In this document: in pieces, positions 16,927 through 24,258 of the stretch
Layout: each line of letters begins with the position of its first letter
Numbering within the stretch: the first letter of the stretch is position 1
Source: Flavisolibacter longurius
Lineage (GTDB): Bacteria > Bacteroidota > Bacteroidia > Chitinophagales > Chitinophagaceae
DNA: 56,437 bases
Direction: 5' to 3'
Assembly: GCA_014163555.1 (NCBI GenBank)
Contig: JACJGO010000031.1
Coordinates: 1-56,437, forward strand
Translations under genes and position numbers: made by a program
Notes under the pieces: model-generated
Seen by the model: the letters and a program-made list of their open reading frames with translations, nothing else
What the model was told of the DNA's origin: nothing
Database searches by the model: none

Positions 16927-17142
16927 TTACTGTTGAGTAGTAGTTGTAGTATCGCCAGCTACAGTTGACGTATCGCCACCGAGAGTAGTTGTCGTATCGG
17001 CAGAAGGAGTAGTCAAAGGAGCTGCAGTTGATGTGTCAGTTGTAGTAGTTGCAGGAGAGTCAGTAGCAGTTGTTTCGCTACCAGAGTTGTCACAAGCTAC
17101 TAATACGCCAGCAATTGCTAAGATTCCGAGGAACTTTTTCAT
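16927..17142 (-). CDS. Small Thr-rich lipoprotein
   Basis: A 71-residue protein with the lipoprotein signal MKKFLGILAIAGVLVACDNS (lipobox LVAC, acylated Cys at 17). The mature part is almost pure Thr, Ser, Asp and Ala with repeated TDTS/DTTTT stretches and ends in QQ; it should be unstructured. It is the third of three adjacent minus-strand lipoprotein genes whose mature proteins all start CDN(S/A). The gene lies 40 nt after the preceding one. Asp after the acylated Cys would favour inner-membrane retention in Escherichia coli, but that rule is not established for Bacteroidota. The function is unknown. Confidence 0.75.
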   Translation of the reverse strand: MKKFLGILAIAGVLVACDNSGSETTATDSPATTTTDTSTAAPLTTPSADTTTTLGGDTSTVAGDTTTTTQQ

Positions 17143-17182
17143 GTGTTGTTTGATTTTTGGATTGATTTTAAAAAAATTATTA

Positions 17183-17422
17183 TTAATTGTTTTTGTTCAT
17201 GGTGTCTTTTACCGCATCAGTCACCTCATCTACTCTTTGCTTCAGGGAGTCGGTATTGCTTTGAATGGTATCGATGGCCTGATCGGCAGCCTCTTCAACG
17301 GATTGCACTTTCAGGTTTTTAATAGAGTCCAGCGAATCTTTAATTTGATCTCCTGCATCTCCTGCATTGTCACAGGAAACCAAAAAACCAACTGCTAATA
17401 AGGCCAGGAGCGTTTTTTTCAT
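17183..17422 (-). CDS. Small helical lipoprotein, unknown function
   Basis: A 79-residue lipoprotein starting MKKTLLALLAVGFLVSCDNA (lipobox LVSC). The mature part is a Lys/Asp-rich amphipathic helix (IKDSLDSIKNL, DTIQSNTDSLKQRVDEVTDA), reminiscent of Lpp-like or late-embryogenesis-like coiled proteins without being clearly either. An in-frame start 24 nt further upstream adds MTTLKQNK before the basic n-region; I prefer the internal ATG because it gives a normal signal peptide. It is the middle of three related adjacent lipoproteins, transcribed away from the ECF sigma factor gene. Confidence 0.72.
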   Translation of the reverse strand: MKKTLLALLAVGFLVSCDNAGDAGDQIKDSLDSIKNLKVQSVEEAADQAIDTIQSNTDSLKQRVDEVTDAVKDTMNKNN

Positions 17423-17451
17423 TTTGTTTTGTTTAAGGGTTGTCAAAGATT

Positions 17452-17664
17452 TTAGTCTTTTCTTGACGAATCTCTCAGGTTATCAAATTTCTTTTCCAGA
17501 GTATCCAGTAACCGTCCCCCTTTCTGCCGGGCCGAATCGGCCAGTTTATCCAGGGTTGTATCCAATCTTTTTGCCAGGCTGTCTGCTTTCCCTTCTACTT
17601 TTGCGCTATTATCACAGGCAGAAAGACCCAGAACCAGCGATGCCAACAAAACGATTTTCTTCAC
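17452..17664 (-). CDS. Small helical lipoprotein, first of three
   Basis: A 70-residue lipoprotein with signal MKKIVLLASLVLGLSACDNS (lipobox LSAC). The mature part is a charged amphipathic helix with DSL/DKL repeats (KADSLAKRLDTTLDKLADSA, LLDTLEKKFDNLRDS). It resembles the next gene more than the Thr-rich third one, suggesting duplication and divergence. It is divergent from the ECF sigma factor gene across 118 bp that contain a matched inverted repeat, so the lipoproteins may be targets of that sigma factor. This is inference from arrangement only. Confidence 0.72.
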   Translation of the reverse strand: MKKIVLLASLVLGLSACDNSAKVEGKADSLAKRLDTTLDKLADSARQKGGRLLDTLEKKFDNLRDSSRKD

Positions 17665-17701
17665 GATTGCCGGTTTTTAAAGGATTAATACCCCGATTAA
17701 A

Positions 17702-17753
17702 AAAAGGTAACCCGTTTTTTAAAAAAAATTTTTTACCAGCATCTTTGGGTTAC
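17702..17753. promoter_or_regulatory. Divergent promoter region with inverted repeat
   Basis: GGTAACCC (17706-17713) and GGGTTAC (17747-17753) form an inverted repeat flanked by A5 and T5 tracts. Each arm overlaps a near-consensus -7 box: TACCTTTT (17709-17702, minus, toward the lipoproteins) and CATCTTTG (17740-17747, plus, toward the sigma gene). It could be an operator or a pair of sites for the sigma factor itself. Confidence 0.4.
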
Positions 17754-17782
17754 TTTTTCACTATTACTGTATTAAAAAGGGA

Positions 17783-18355
17783 TTGCAGTTGAAAGCAGAG
17801 CACAATCAGATCGCTTTACTTGAAGGATTAGCCCGGCAGGAAAAAAAAGCTATCGAAACCATATACAAAGAAAATTTTAATCTGGTTCAGGCCCTTGTCC
17901 TGAATAATAATGGCAGTGCGGATGATGCGAAGGATATTTTTCAGGAGGCCATGATTGTTTTATACCAAAAAGTCCAATCCGGAAACTTTGAATTAAACTG
18001 TCAGATCAAAACATTCGTCTATTCTGTAAGCAGGCGATTGTGGCTGAAACGACTGGTGCAGCAATCAAGGTATTCGCTCCATGAAAACCACGAAAATATT
18101 GTGTTGGTAGATGAGGATGTGGAAGACCACGAGCAGAAGAACACCGCGTTCAACATGATGGAAAAGGCCATGAACAGCCTGGGCGAACCCTGCAAAAGCC
18201 TTCTTGAATCCTTTTATATGGGGAAAAAAGGCATGCAGGAAATAGCGGAAAGCTTTGGGTACACCAACGCCGACAACGCAAAAACCCAGAAGTACAAATG
18301 CCTGATGCGGTTACGGAAACTATTTTTTTCGCAATATAAAAACGGGTCCAACTAA
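17783..18355 (+). CDS. ECF-type RNA polymerase sigma factor
   Basis: A 190-residue sigma-70-family protein of the extracytoplasmic-function type. Region 2 spans about 22-95 (AIETIYKENFNLVQALVLNN, DAKDIFQEAMIVLYQKV, IKTFVYSVSRRLWLKRL). Region 4 spans about 128-185 (GEPCKSLLESFYMGKKGMQE, IAESFGYTNADNAKTQKYKC, MRLRKLF). No ATG is available; the frame opens with TTG at 17783 or 17789, which is unusual and makes the exact start uncertain. Just 1 nt separates its stop from the next ATG, so sigma factor and the following membrane protein are co-translated partners in the usual sigma/anti-sigma arrangement. The signal sensed is unknown. Confidence 0.9.
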   Translation: MQLKAEHNQIALLEGLARQEKKAIETIYKENFNLVQALVLNNNGSADDAKDIFQEAMIVLYQKVQSGNFELNCQIKTFVYSVSRRLWLKRLVQQSRYSLHENHENIVLVDEDVEDHEQKNTAFNMMEKAMNSLGEPCKSLLESFYMGKKGMQEIAESFGYTNADNAKTQKYKCLMRLRKLFFSQYKNGSN

Positions 18356-18356
18356 A

Positions 18357-19484
18357 ATGGATGACATTAGATTACTGGAAGCTGTAGAAAAATACCTCGC
18401 CGCGGAAATGTCTCCTGACGAGCGGTCTTCTTTTGAGGATTTGCGTAAAAGCAATCCCGAAGTGGACCAATTGGTGGTAGAGCACAGTTTCTTTTTACAA
18501 CAAATCGGCCGATTTGAAGACGTGAAATCGTTCAAGGGCAAGCTGGCTGAAACGCATTTACACCTTGCGGAAGTAGGCGCCATTCAAAACCCGGAGTTGA
18601 GGGGGAAAGCCAAGGTTATTCACCTTTTCAATCGGTATAAGCGTACGGCTGCCATAGCGGCTTCTATTGCCGGCATCACGGCTCTTTCCATCAGTGCACT
18701 GATCTGGTCGGTATCACCTGCCAAGCCTCTTAATAAAAAAGACCTGGAAACACTCAACCGCAACATCCGGGTGATTGACAACAAAGTCAACCAGGTAAAA
18801 AATGAGAACGCAGCCCTGCAACAACAGATCAGCAACCTGCCCGACAATTCAAGAGCGCCAATCGAATATACCAGCGGTGGAACCGGCTTTTTGGTAGATG
18901 TGAAAGGCCTTCTTTTCACTAATTACCATGTGGTGGAAAAGGCCCGCTATATTGCTGTGCAGAACCACAACGGAAAAGACCTGCAGGCAAAAGTGGTGTA
19001 CACCGATCCGCAACGAGATATTGCCATTCTTAAGATTACCGACACGGCCTTCAGATCGCCGTCCTCGATTCCTTATGCCATTAAAAAATCGACCGCCGAT
19101 ATAGCCGAACCCATCTTTTCGCTGGGTTATCCCCGCAACGATATTGTGTACGGCGAAGGTTACCTGGCGGCCAAAACTGGTTATGATGGCGATACCCTTT
19201 CTGTACAGATTTCTATAAATGCCAACCGTGGTAACAGCGGCAGTCCGATCATCAACCGCAACGGTGAAATCATTGGTGTGCTGAGTGCCCGGCAGACCTC
19301 TGTAGAAGGTGCCGTGTTTGCCGTACAGTCGAAATTTATTCACCAGGCGCTGAACAGCCTCCGCAAAAAAGATACAAGCTTTCAGCAAGCAAAATTGCCT
19401 ACATCGTCCAGCCTAAAAGGTGTTGACCGCACCCAGCAGGTGAAAAAAATAACGGACTATGTGTATATGGTAAAAGTGAATTAG
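18357..19484 (+). CDS. Anti-sigma-like membrane protein fused to a trypsin-like protease
   Basis: A 375-residue protein in three parts. Residues 1-95 form an acidic helical cytoplasmic region (AVEKYLAAEMSPDERSSFED, then SNPEVDQLVVEHSFFLQQIG) like the N-terminus of Bacteroidota anti-sigma factors, without a zinc His-Cys motif. Residues about 97-120 form one membrane helix. A short coiled coil (125-160) leads to a periplasmic Deg/HtrA-like trypsin fold with the triad His191 (TNYHVV), Asp221 (DIAILK) and Ser294 (GNSGSP). No PDZ domain follows. Placed 1 nt after an ECF sigma gene, it looks like an anti-sigma factor carrying its own protease. An alternative reading is a stress protease merely regulated by that sigma factor. 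Confidence 0.85.
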   Translation: MDDIRLLEAVEKYLAAEMSPDERSSFEDLRKSNPEVDQLVVEHSFFLQQIGRFEDVKSFKGKLAETHLHLAEVGAIQNPELRGKAKVIHLFNRYKRTAAIAASIAGITALSISALIWSVSPAKPLNKKDLETLNRNIRVIDNKVNQVKNENAALQQQISNLPDNSRAPIEYTSGGTGFLVDVKGLLFTNYHVVEKARYIAVQNHNGKDLQAKVVYTDPQRDIAILKITDTAFRSPSSIPYAIKKSTADIAEPIFSLGYPRNDIVYGEGYLAAKTGYDGDTLSVQISINANRGNSGSPIINRNGEIIGVLSARQTSVEGAVFAVQSKFIHQALNSLRKKDTSFQQAKLPTSSSLKGVDRTQQVKKITDYVYMVKVN

Positions 19485-19518
19485 GAGGTTTGAGTTTTTC
19501 TCAAATAATGATATAAAC

Positions 19519-19550
19519 AAAAAGCGCAATCCAACAGATTGCGCTTTTGT
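19519..19550. terminator. Bidirectional terminator after the protease gene
   Basis: AAAAAGCGCAATC and GATTGCGCTTTT form an 11-bp or longer stem around CAACA, with A and T tracts on either side, between two convergent genes. Confidence 0.85.
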
Positions 19551-19606
19551 TTTACGTAGAACAAGAAAACAAAGTTTTCTTTTCTTTTATTGTTCCGTTG
19601 AACCTC

Positions 19607-20506
19607 TTACCACAAACGATTGGGATATTCGTTTGCTTCAATGAGTGTATTCAGGTTACGCTGCACAATGGGTGCATCTTCTTTATAGGTAACGCCAAAC
19701 CAGGGAGCAGTTGTAGGAATTACTTTAATCACGCCCCTGTTTTGTTTGATAAACTGGTCGGCTACAAAAGGAATCAGGAACTCGGCCTTGGGCTCGTTCA
19801 GGTTTTTTCCGAGGAAGTTTGCAAACTCTTCGCGGATAAACTGGAAAATAGAAGGATGGAAACACCAGAAGTTCATCGAGGAAAGCGACTCTTCCTTCAC
19901 GGGGTATTTGGCACCTTCACCTTCTTCGTAAACAATCTGCCCGTTATCCCGGTATAATTTTACTCTTTCGTTAATAGCAACCAGGCGTTCGGATTCATCC
20001 ACCTCAATCACACCGCGGCTAACGGAACCGTGTTCGGATAATGTTTTGTTTAACTGGTAAGCCACAATTCCATAAACATCTTCTTTGCATTCCAGCACCA
20101 GGAAATTGTTGGCCTTTACAAATGCATCGGTTCCGTAAAAATCATCCGCATTGATGACGGCGAAAGGACCTTTTACAGCTTCGTGGGCACACAAAATGGC
20201 ATGCGCTGTTCCCCATGGTTTTTTGCGGTCTTCCGGAATTTTATGCTGACCGAGAAAAGCATCCAGTTCCTGGTATACATATTCGGTTTCGATCTTTCCA
20301 TTTAGCTTGGGTTCAAAAATAGCTTTGAAATCTTCGGCAAAATCTTTCCGGATGATAAAAACCACTTTTCCAAACCCCGCTTTGATAGCATCATAAATAG
20401 AATAATCCATGATGGTTTCACCGCTGGGTCCGAATTGCTGTATTTGCTTCATGCTGCCGTATCGCGATGCCATGCCTGCAGCCATAATTACTAAGGTTGG
20501 TCTCAT
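19607..20506 (-). CDS. Sugar nucleotidyltransferase-like protein
   Basis: A 299-residue cytoplasmic protein of the GT-A nucleotidyltransferase fold. The N-terminus LVIMAAGMASRYGSMKQIQQ is the G-x-G-x-R-x-G NTP-binding loop. The GETIMDYSIYDAIKAGFGKV segment, the KPWGTAHAILCAHEAV substrate region and the metal-binding INADDFYGTDAF follow. Its length and these motifs fit the sugar-phosphate nucleotidyltransferases, but the sugar cannot be told from sequence. It stands alone, convergent with the protease gene and divergent from the PLP enzyme gene; the intergenic box TAATTTCG is one base off the -7 consensus. Confidence 0.88.
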   Translation of the reverse strand: MRPTLVIMAAGMASRYGSMKQIQQFGPSGETIMDYSIYDAIKAGFGKVVFIIRKDFAEDFKAIFEPKLNGKIETEYVYQELDAFLGQHKIPEDRKKPWGTAHAILCAHEAVKGPFAVINADDFYGTDAFVKANNFLVLECKEDVYGIVAYQLNKTLSEHGSVSRGVIEVDESERLVAINERVKLYRDNGQIVYEEGEGAKYPVKEESLSSMNFWCFHPSIFQFIREEFANFLGKNLNEPKAEFLIPFVADQFIKQNRGVIKVIPTTAPWFGVTYKEDAPIVQRNLNTLIEANEYPNRLW

Positions 20507-20556
20507 ATGTCCTTTTTTAAAATTGCTGCGAAATTAACTACTTTTCACCCGACTTG

Positions 20557-21450
20557 ATGATACCCCTTTTCAATCCTTCCTGCCGCATCGATTCCATTGA
20601 GTTGGCGCCCGGTTTATCTATTCTGATGGATGTTCTGCGGCTTGATCTTATTGATCCTGTTGTCTCCGGTAACAAATGGTTTAAACTGAACTATTACCTG
20701 GAAGAAGCCGTGAAATCAGGCAAAACCATTCTTACGTTCGGTGGGGCTCACTCAAATCATATTGTGGCTACTGCCGCTGCTGCGCGGAAAGTCGGCCTGA
20801 AAAGTATTGGCATAATCCGGGGCGAAAGGCCACTTGTTCTTTCCCCAACGTTGGTACAGGCTACTGAGCTGGGCATGGAGCTTCTTTTTAGCAGCCGCAA
20901 TGATTACAAGGAAAAGCGCATTCCGGAAACAATTACAAGTAGTGAAAAAAATTTATACATCATCCCCGAAGGTGGCCGGGGGCATTTGGGAATGTTGGGT
21001 GCCAAAGAAATTTTGCTACAAAATAAAACGGCAACGTATACACATATTCTGTCGGCAGTAGGAACCGGCACCACCCTGGCCGGACTGGCAGCAGCATCTA
21101 CCGACAGTCAACACGTAATCGGCATCTCCGTTTTGAAAAATTATTTTTCTCTGGGGTCAGAAGTGGATGAATTATTGCCGGCGGACAAAAAAAATAACGT
21201 CAGCATTTTGCATGACTATCATTTTGGTGGCTATGCCAAACGCAAAGAAGACCTGATCCGGTTTATGAATAATTTTTTTCGAGAGACAGCTATACCCACC
21301 GATTTTGTTTATACCGGTAAAATGGTGTATGCGGCTATGGACCTGGCGAGGAAACAATTTTTTCTACCCGATTCAAAAATACTACTGGTGCACACCGGCG
21401 GCCTTCAGGGCAATCGGTCGCTGCCAAAGGGAACGTTAATATTCGGGTAA
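20557..21450 (+). CDS. PLP-dependent deaminase, ACC deaminase / D-cysteine desulfhydrase family
   Basis: A 297-residue fold-type II PLP enzyme. The PLP lysine lies in VSGNKWFKLNYYLEEAV. The family hallmark LTFGGAHSNHIVATAAAARK follows, with IIPEGGRGHLG and the phosphate-binding AVGTGTTLAGLAA. Relatives are D-cysteine desulfhydrase and 1-aminocyclopropane-1-carboxylate deaminase; the short Bacteroidota members are usually annotated with both names and the true substrate is uncertain. The frame opens with TTG at 20554, but the ATG at 20557 is the natural start. Confidence 0.88.
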   Translation: MIPLFNPSCRIDSIELAPGLSILMDVLRLDLIDPVVSGNKWFKLNYYLEEAVKSGKTILTFGGAHSNHIVATAAAARKVGLKSIGIIRGERPLVLSPTLVQATELGMELLFSSRNDYKEKRIPETITSSEKNLYIIPEGGRGHLGMLGAKEILLQNKTATYTHILSAVGTGTTLAGLAAASTDSQHVIGISVLKNYFSLGSEVDELLPADKKNNVSILHDYHFGGYAKRKEDLIRFMNNFFRETAIPTDFVYTGKMVYAAMDLARKQFFLPDSKILLVHTGGLQGNRSLPKGTLIFG

Positions 21451-21504
21451 AAAAAGGCCAGCCTTTTATATTTGCAAGGCTCGGGCCCAGAATCCGTTAT
21501 GTGA

Positions 21505-22194
21505 ATGATGAAGCGCCTTTTTCTGACTACCACCATCATACTATCTGTTTTTGCAGGCTTTGGACAAGATACACTGCCGAAATTTACCGTAAAGAACTTA
21601 GGAAATACCCGGGAAGGAACACCCAATATCGTCATTAGTTGGGTTAATCCATTTGAAACCTTGAAGCAGTTGAGCATTCAAACCTCACACGACAGCATAC
21701 GGAATTACCGCACCTTGATCAGTCTTACCGACCCCAATGCCAAAACGAACGGCTTTGCCGACAAGCGGGCACCAAACGATCATATGTTCTATCGCCTGTT
21801 TGTAGTGAAAGGAAACGGCGAGTATTTTTTTACGGTGGCAAAAAAACCTTTCCTGGACACTGCAACAACTTATACCCCCATTGAAACGGCAGCAGCGAAA
21901 AAAGCACCGGAAAACCCGGTTTTAAAGAAACCCGATTTTACGCCTTCTTTTTATGTGTACACCAACAAGGAGGGATATGTCTTCATCAACCTTCCGGATG
22001 CGGAAAAGCAGCAGTACCACGTAAAGTTTTTTGAAGAAGACAATACCTTGCTGTTTGAAATAAAAAACATCAAACAACCTGCTCTTACCTTGGACAAAGC
22101 CAATTTTCATCACGCCGGCTGGTTCAATTTTGAACTTTACAACGACGAAAAACTCGTAGAGAAACACAAGTTTTACCTGAACAAGGATTTCTAG
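21505..22194 (+). CDS. Secreted protein of unknown function
   Basis: A 229-residue protein with a cleavable signal peptide (MMKRLFLTTTIILSVFAGFGQ). The mature part seems to have two beta-rich halves joined by an Ala/Pro/Lys linker at about 130-150. The first half contains NIVISWVNPFETLKQLSIQTS and MFYRLFVVKGNGEYFF, fibronectin-type-III-like in feel. The second contains SFYVYTNKEGYVFINLPDAE and ends HKFYLNKDF. I do not recognise a named family; similar secreted proteins occur in Chitinophagaceae. Either of two adjacent ATG codons may start it. It converges on lipB. Confidence 0.7.
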   Translation: MMKRLFLTTTIILSVFAGFGQDTLPKFTVKNLGNTREGTPNIVISWVNPFETLKQLSIQTSHDSIRNYRTLISLTDPNAKTNGFADKRAPNDHMFYRLFVVKGNGEYFFTVAKKPFLDTATTYTPIETAAAKKAPENPVLKKPDFTPSFYVYTNKEGYVFINLPDAEKQQYHVKFFEEDNTLLFEIKNIKQPALTLDKANFHHAGWFNFELYNDEKLVEKHKFYLNKDF

Positions 22195-22248
22195 GCGAAG
22201 AGAACAAAAGAGAAATGGAGAAAAGAGGTTAATAGACGCTAACAACAG

Positions 22249-22989
22249 TTATCCTTCCTGAAGCTCAGCATTGAATACCTTTTCAAAATTTTGTTTGAGC
22301 TTTTCTTTTACATTATTCATGTCTATTGAGTGACCCAGTTCTTCTTTGATAGAGGTTACTTTTTTGTTTTGAATGCCACAGGGAATGATGTGATCAAAAT
22401 AAGAAAGATCGGTATTTACATTTAGCGCAAAACCATGCATGGTGATCCAACGGCTGCACCGGACACCCATGGCACAGATTTTTCGTTCTTTTCCTTTGAT
22501 GGCAGCATCAATCCACACACCGGTTTCACCTGCCGAGCGGCCGCCAACAATACCATATTCCGCCAGCGTTAAAATGATCACTTCTTCCAGTTCCCGCAGG
22601 TAGCGGCCAATATCAGTGTAAAATTTTTCTAAATCAAGAATTGGGTAACCGACAATTTGTTCGGGCCCATGAAACGTGATATCTCCTCCCCTGTTGGTCT
22701 GAAAAAAAGCAATTTCTTTTTCCTCCCGCTCTCTTTCACCGATCAGAACATTTTCCATCTTGCCGCTTTTGCCAAGCGTATACACTGGCGGGTGCTCCAC
22801 GAAGAGTAAATGGTTCACAGTCGGTAATTCAACGTCAACATCCGTTACTTTCTGGTGTTGATCTGTAAACTGTGAATTGTAATCTGCTTTAACCGCCAAA
22901 TTCTCCTTCAACAAGGCCTCCTGGTAATCCCAGGCCTGTTTGTAATCCATGCTTCCCAAATCCCGGAACAGGACTTTTTGCTTTTCCAT
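22249..22989 (-). CDS. lipB: Octanoyl-[ACP]:protein N-octanoyltransferase
   Basis: A 246-residue LipB. It moves octanoate from acyl carrier protein to lipoyl domains, the first step of lipoate synthesis. Signatures: HPPVYTLGKSGK, TNRGGDITFHGPEQIVGYPI, GVWIDAAIKGKERKICAMGV, and ITMHGFALNVNTDLSYFDHI followed by PCGIQNKKVTSI, which holds the catalytic Cys. The TRGG-like motif appears as NRGGD with the conserved His after it, and the active-site Lys lies in KVTSI. It is slightly longer at the N-terminus than the E. coli enzyme (213 residues). A TACTTTTG box lies 7 nt before its ATG, so the mRNA leader should be about 4 nt. Confidence 0.95.
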   Translation of the reverse strand: MEKQKVLFRDLGSMDYKQAWDYQEALLKENLAVKADYNSQFTDQHQKVTDVDVELPTVNHLLFVEHPPVYTLGKSGKMENVLIGEREREEKEIAFFQTNRGGDITFHGPEQIVGYPILDLEKFYTDIGRYLRELEEVIILTLAEYGIVGGRSAGETGVWIDAAIKGKERKICAMGVRCSRWITMHGFALNVNTDLSYFDHIIPCGIQNKKVTSIKEELGHSIDMNNVKEKLKQNFEKVFNAELQEG

Positions 22990-22996
22990 CGTGCTG

Positions 22997-23020
22997 CAAA
23001 AGTAAGCTCCTTTATTTTTG
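22997..23020. promoter_or_regulatory. Divergent -7 elements of lipB and the pseudouridine synthase gene
   Basis: TACTTTTG (23004-22997, minus) serves lipB and TATTTTTG (23013-23020, plus) serves the synthase. The two start codons are only 37 bp apart, and predicted leaders are about 4 and 3 nt. The two -33 regions must overlap the opposite promoter. Confidence 0.6.
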
Positions 23021-23026
23021 TACCCT

Positions 23027-24082
23027 ATGGCCGAAAATCACATTCCCAATGCCGACGAGCAGGAAAGCAGTGACGAGTTATACGAGCGGTTTCAGTTCAA
23101 CGCTGACAAAGGCCAGGAACCTTACCGTATCGATAAGTTTTTGATGAACCGGATTGAAGGCGCCACCCGCAACAAACTGCAACGGGCCATCAATACAGGA
23201 CTGGTATTGGTAAACGGCAAGGAAGTCAAGCAGAATTACAAAATCAAGGCCTTCGACCAGATTATTGTGTATTCGGATCTGTCTCCGGAGTCCACCGACA
23301 TTGTTCCCGAAAAACTGCCTCTCAACATACATTTTGAGGACGACGATCTTATCATCATCAACAAACCGGCGGGCATGGTGGTGCACCCGGGCAGCGGCAA
23401 TTACAGCGGAACTCTATTGAATGGTATTGCGTGGTACCTGAAGGAAAAAAATCCAACCCTCGATGAAGAAACACTCCCTCGTTTTGGCCTGGTTCACAGG
23501 ATTGACAAAAATACCAGCGGTCTATTGGTGCTGGCCAAATCGGACAAAGCCATGCGCCAACTGGCCAAACAGTTTTACGACCATACGGTAAGGCGGCAAT
23601 ACATTGCACTGGTTTGGGGCGATGTGGCGCAGGATGAAGGTACCATCGTTGCGCATGTAGGCCGCAACCTTCGCTTCCGTAAATTGTTTGAAGCCTACCC
23701 TGAAGGCGATCATGGAAAAGAAGCCATTACGCATTATAAAGTTTTGGAGCGATTCAACTATGTAACGCTGGTGCAATGTGTGCTGGAAACAGGCCGTACC
23801 CACCAGATCAGAGTACACATGAAGCATATCGGCCACCCGCTTTTCAACGATGATTTTTATGGCGGCGACCGTATTGTGAAAGGCACCATCTTCAGCAAAT
23901 ACAAGCAGTTTGTTGATAACTGTTTTGTCATCTGTCCACGGCAGGCCCTGCATGCCAAGACGCTTGGTTTTACCCATCCTTCCACCGGCGAAGAAGTTTT
24001 TTTTGACACCGATCTGCCACCCGACCTGGCTCAGGTGATTGAAAAATGGCGGAACTATGTAAAAAATTTAAAACAGGAATAA
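23027..24082 (+). CDS. RluA-family pseudouridine synthase (RluD-like)
   Basis: A 351-residue RNA-modifying enzyme. It has an N-terminal S4 RNA-binding domain (about 33-90, YRIDKFLMNRIEGATRNKLQ, LVLVNGKEVKQNYKIK). The catalytic domain carries IIINKPAGMVVHPGSGNYSG and the catalytic Asp in LVHRIDKNTSGLLVLAKSD. ETGRTHQIRVHMKHIGHPLF and PRQALHAKTLGFTHP follow. S4 plus this catalytic core is the RluD type, which makes pseudouridines in helix 69 of 23S rRNA; RluC is an alternative. The frame is open to a TTG at 23018, but that codon is part of the promoter box, so the ATG at 23027 is used. Confidence 0.93.
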   Translation: MAENHIPNADEQESSDELYERFQFNADKGQEPYRIDKFLMNRIEGATRNKLQRAINTGLVLVNGKEVKQNYKIKAFDQIIVYSDLSPESTDIVPEKLPLNIHFEDDDLIIINKPAGMVVHPGSGNYSGTLLNGIAWYLKEKNPTLDEETLPRFGLVHRIDKNTSGLLVLAKSDKAMRQLAKQFYDHTVRRQYIALVWGDVAQDEGTIVAHVGRNLRFRKLFEAYPEGDHGKEAITHYKVLERFNYVTLVQCVLETGRTHQIRVHMKHIGHPLFNDDFYGGDRIVKGTIFSKYKQFVDNCFVICPRQALHAKTLGFTHPSTGEEVFFDTDLPPDLAQVIEKWRNYVKNLKQE

Positions 24083-24258
24083 ACCATTCCAGCGTTGCGG
24101 CAGCCAGTTTTTGCCGGAGCAGAAACAACCCATTACCTTTATTCTGTATTCGTAAACAATTTTTATTTTTCGTATTCCCGCCCTGAGAAAACGTTTGATG
24201 TTTTGCTAACCTGTAGAAGACACTTATTTTTTACGCAAAACCAAAATCGCAAACCATC

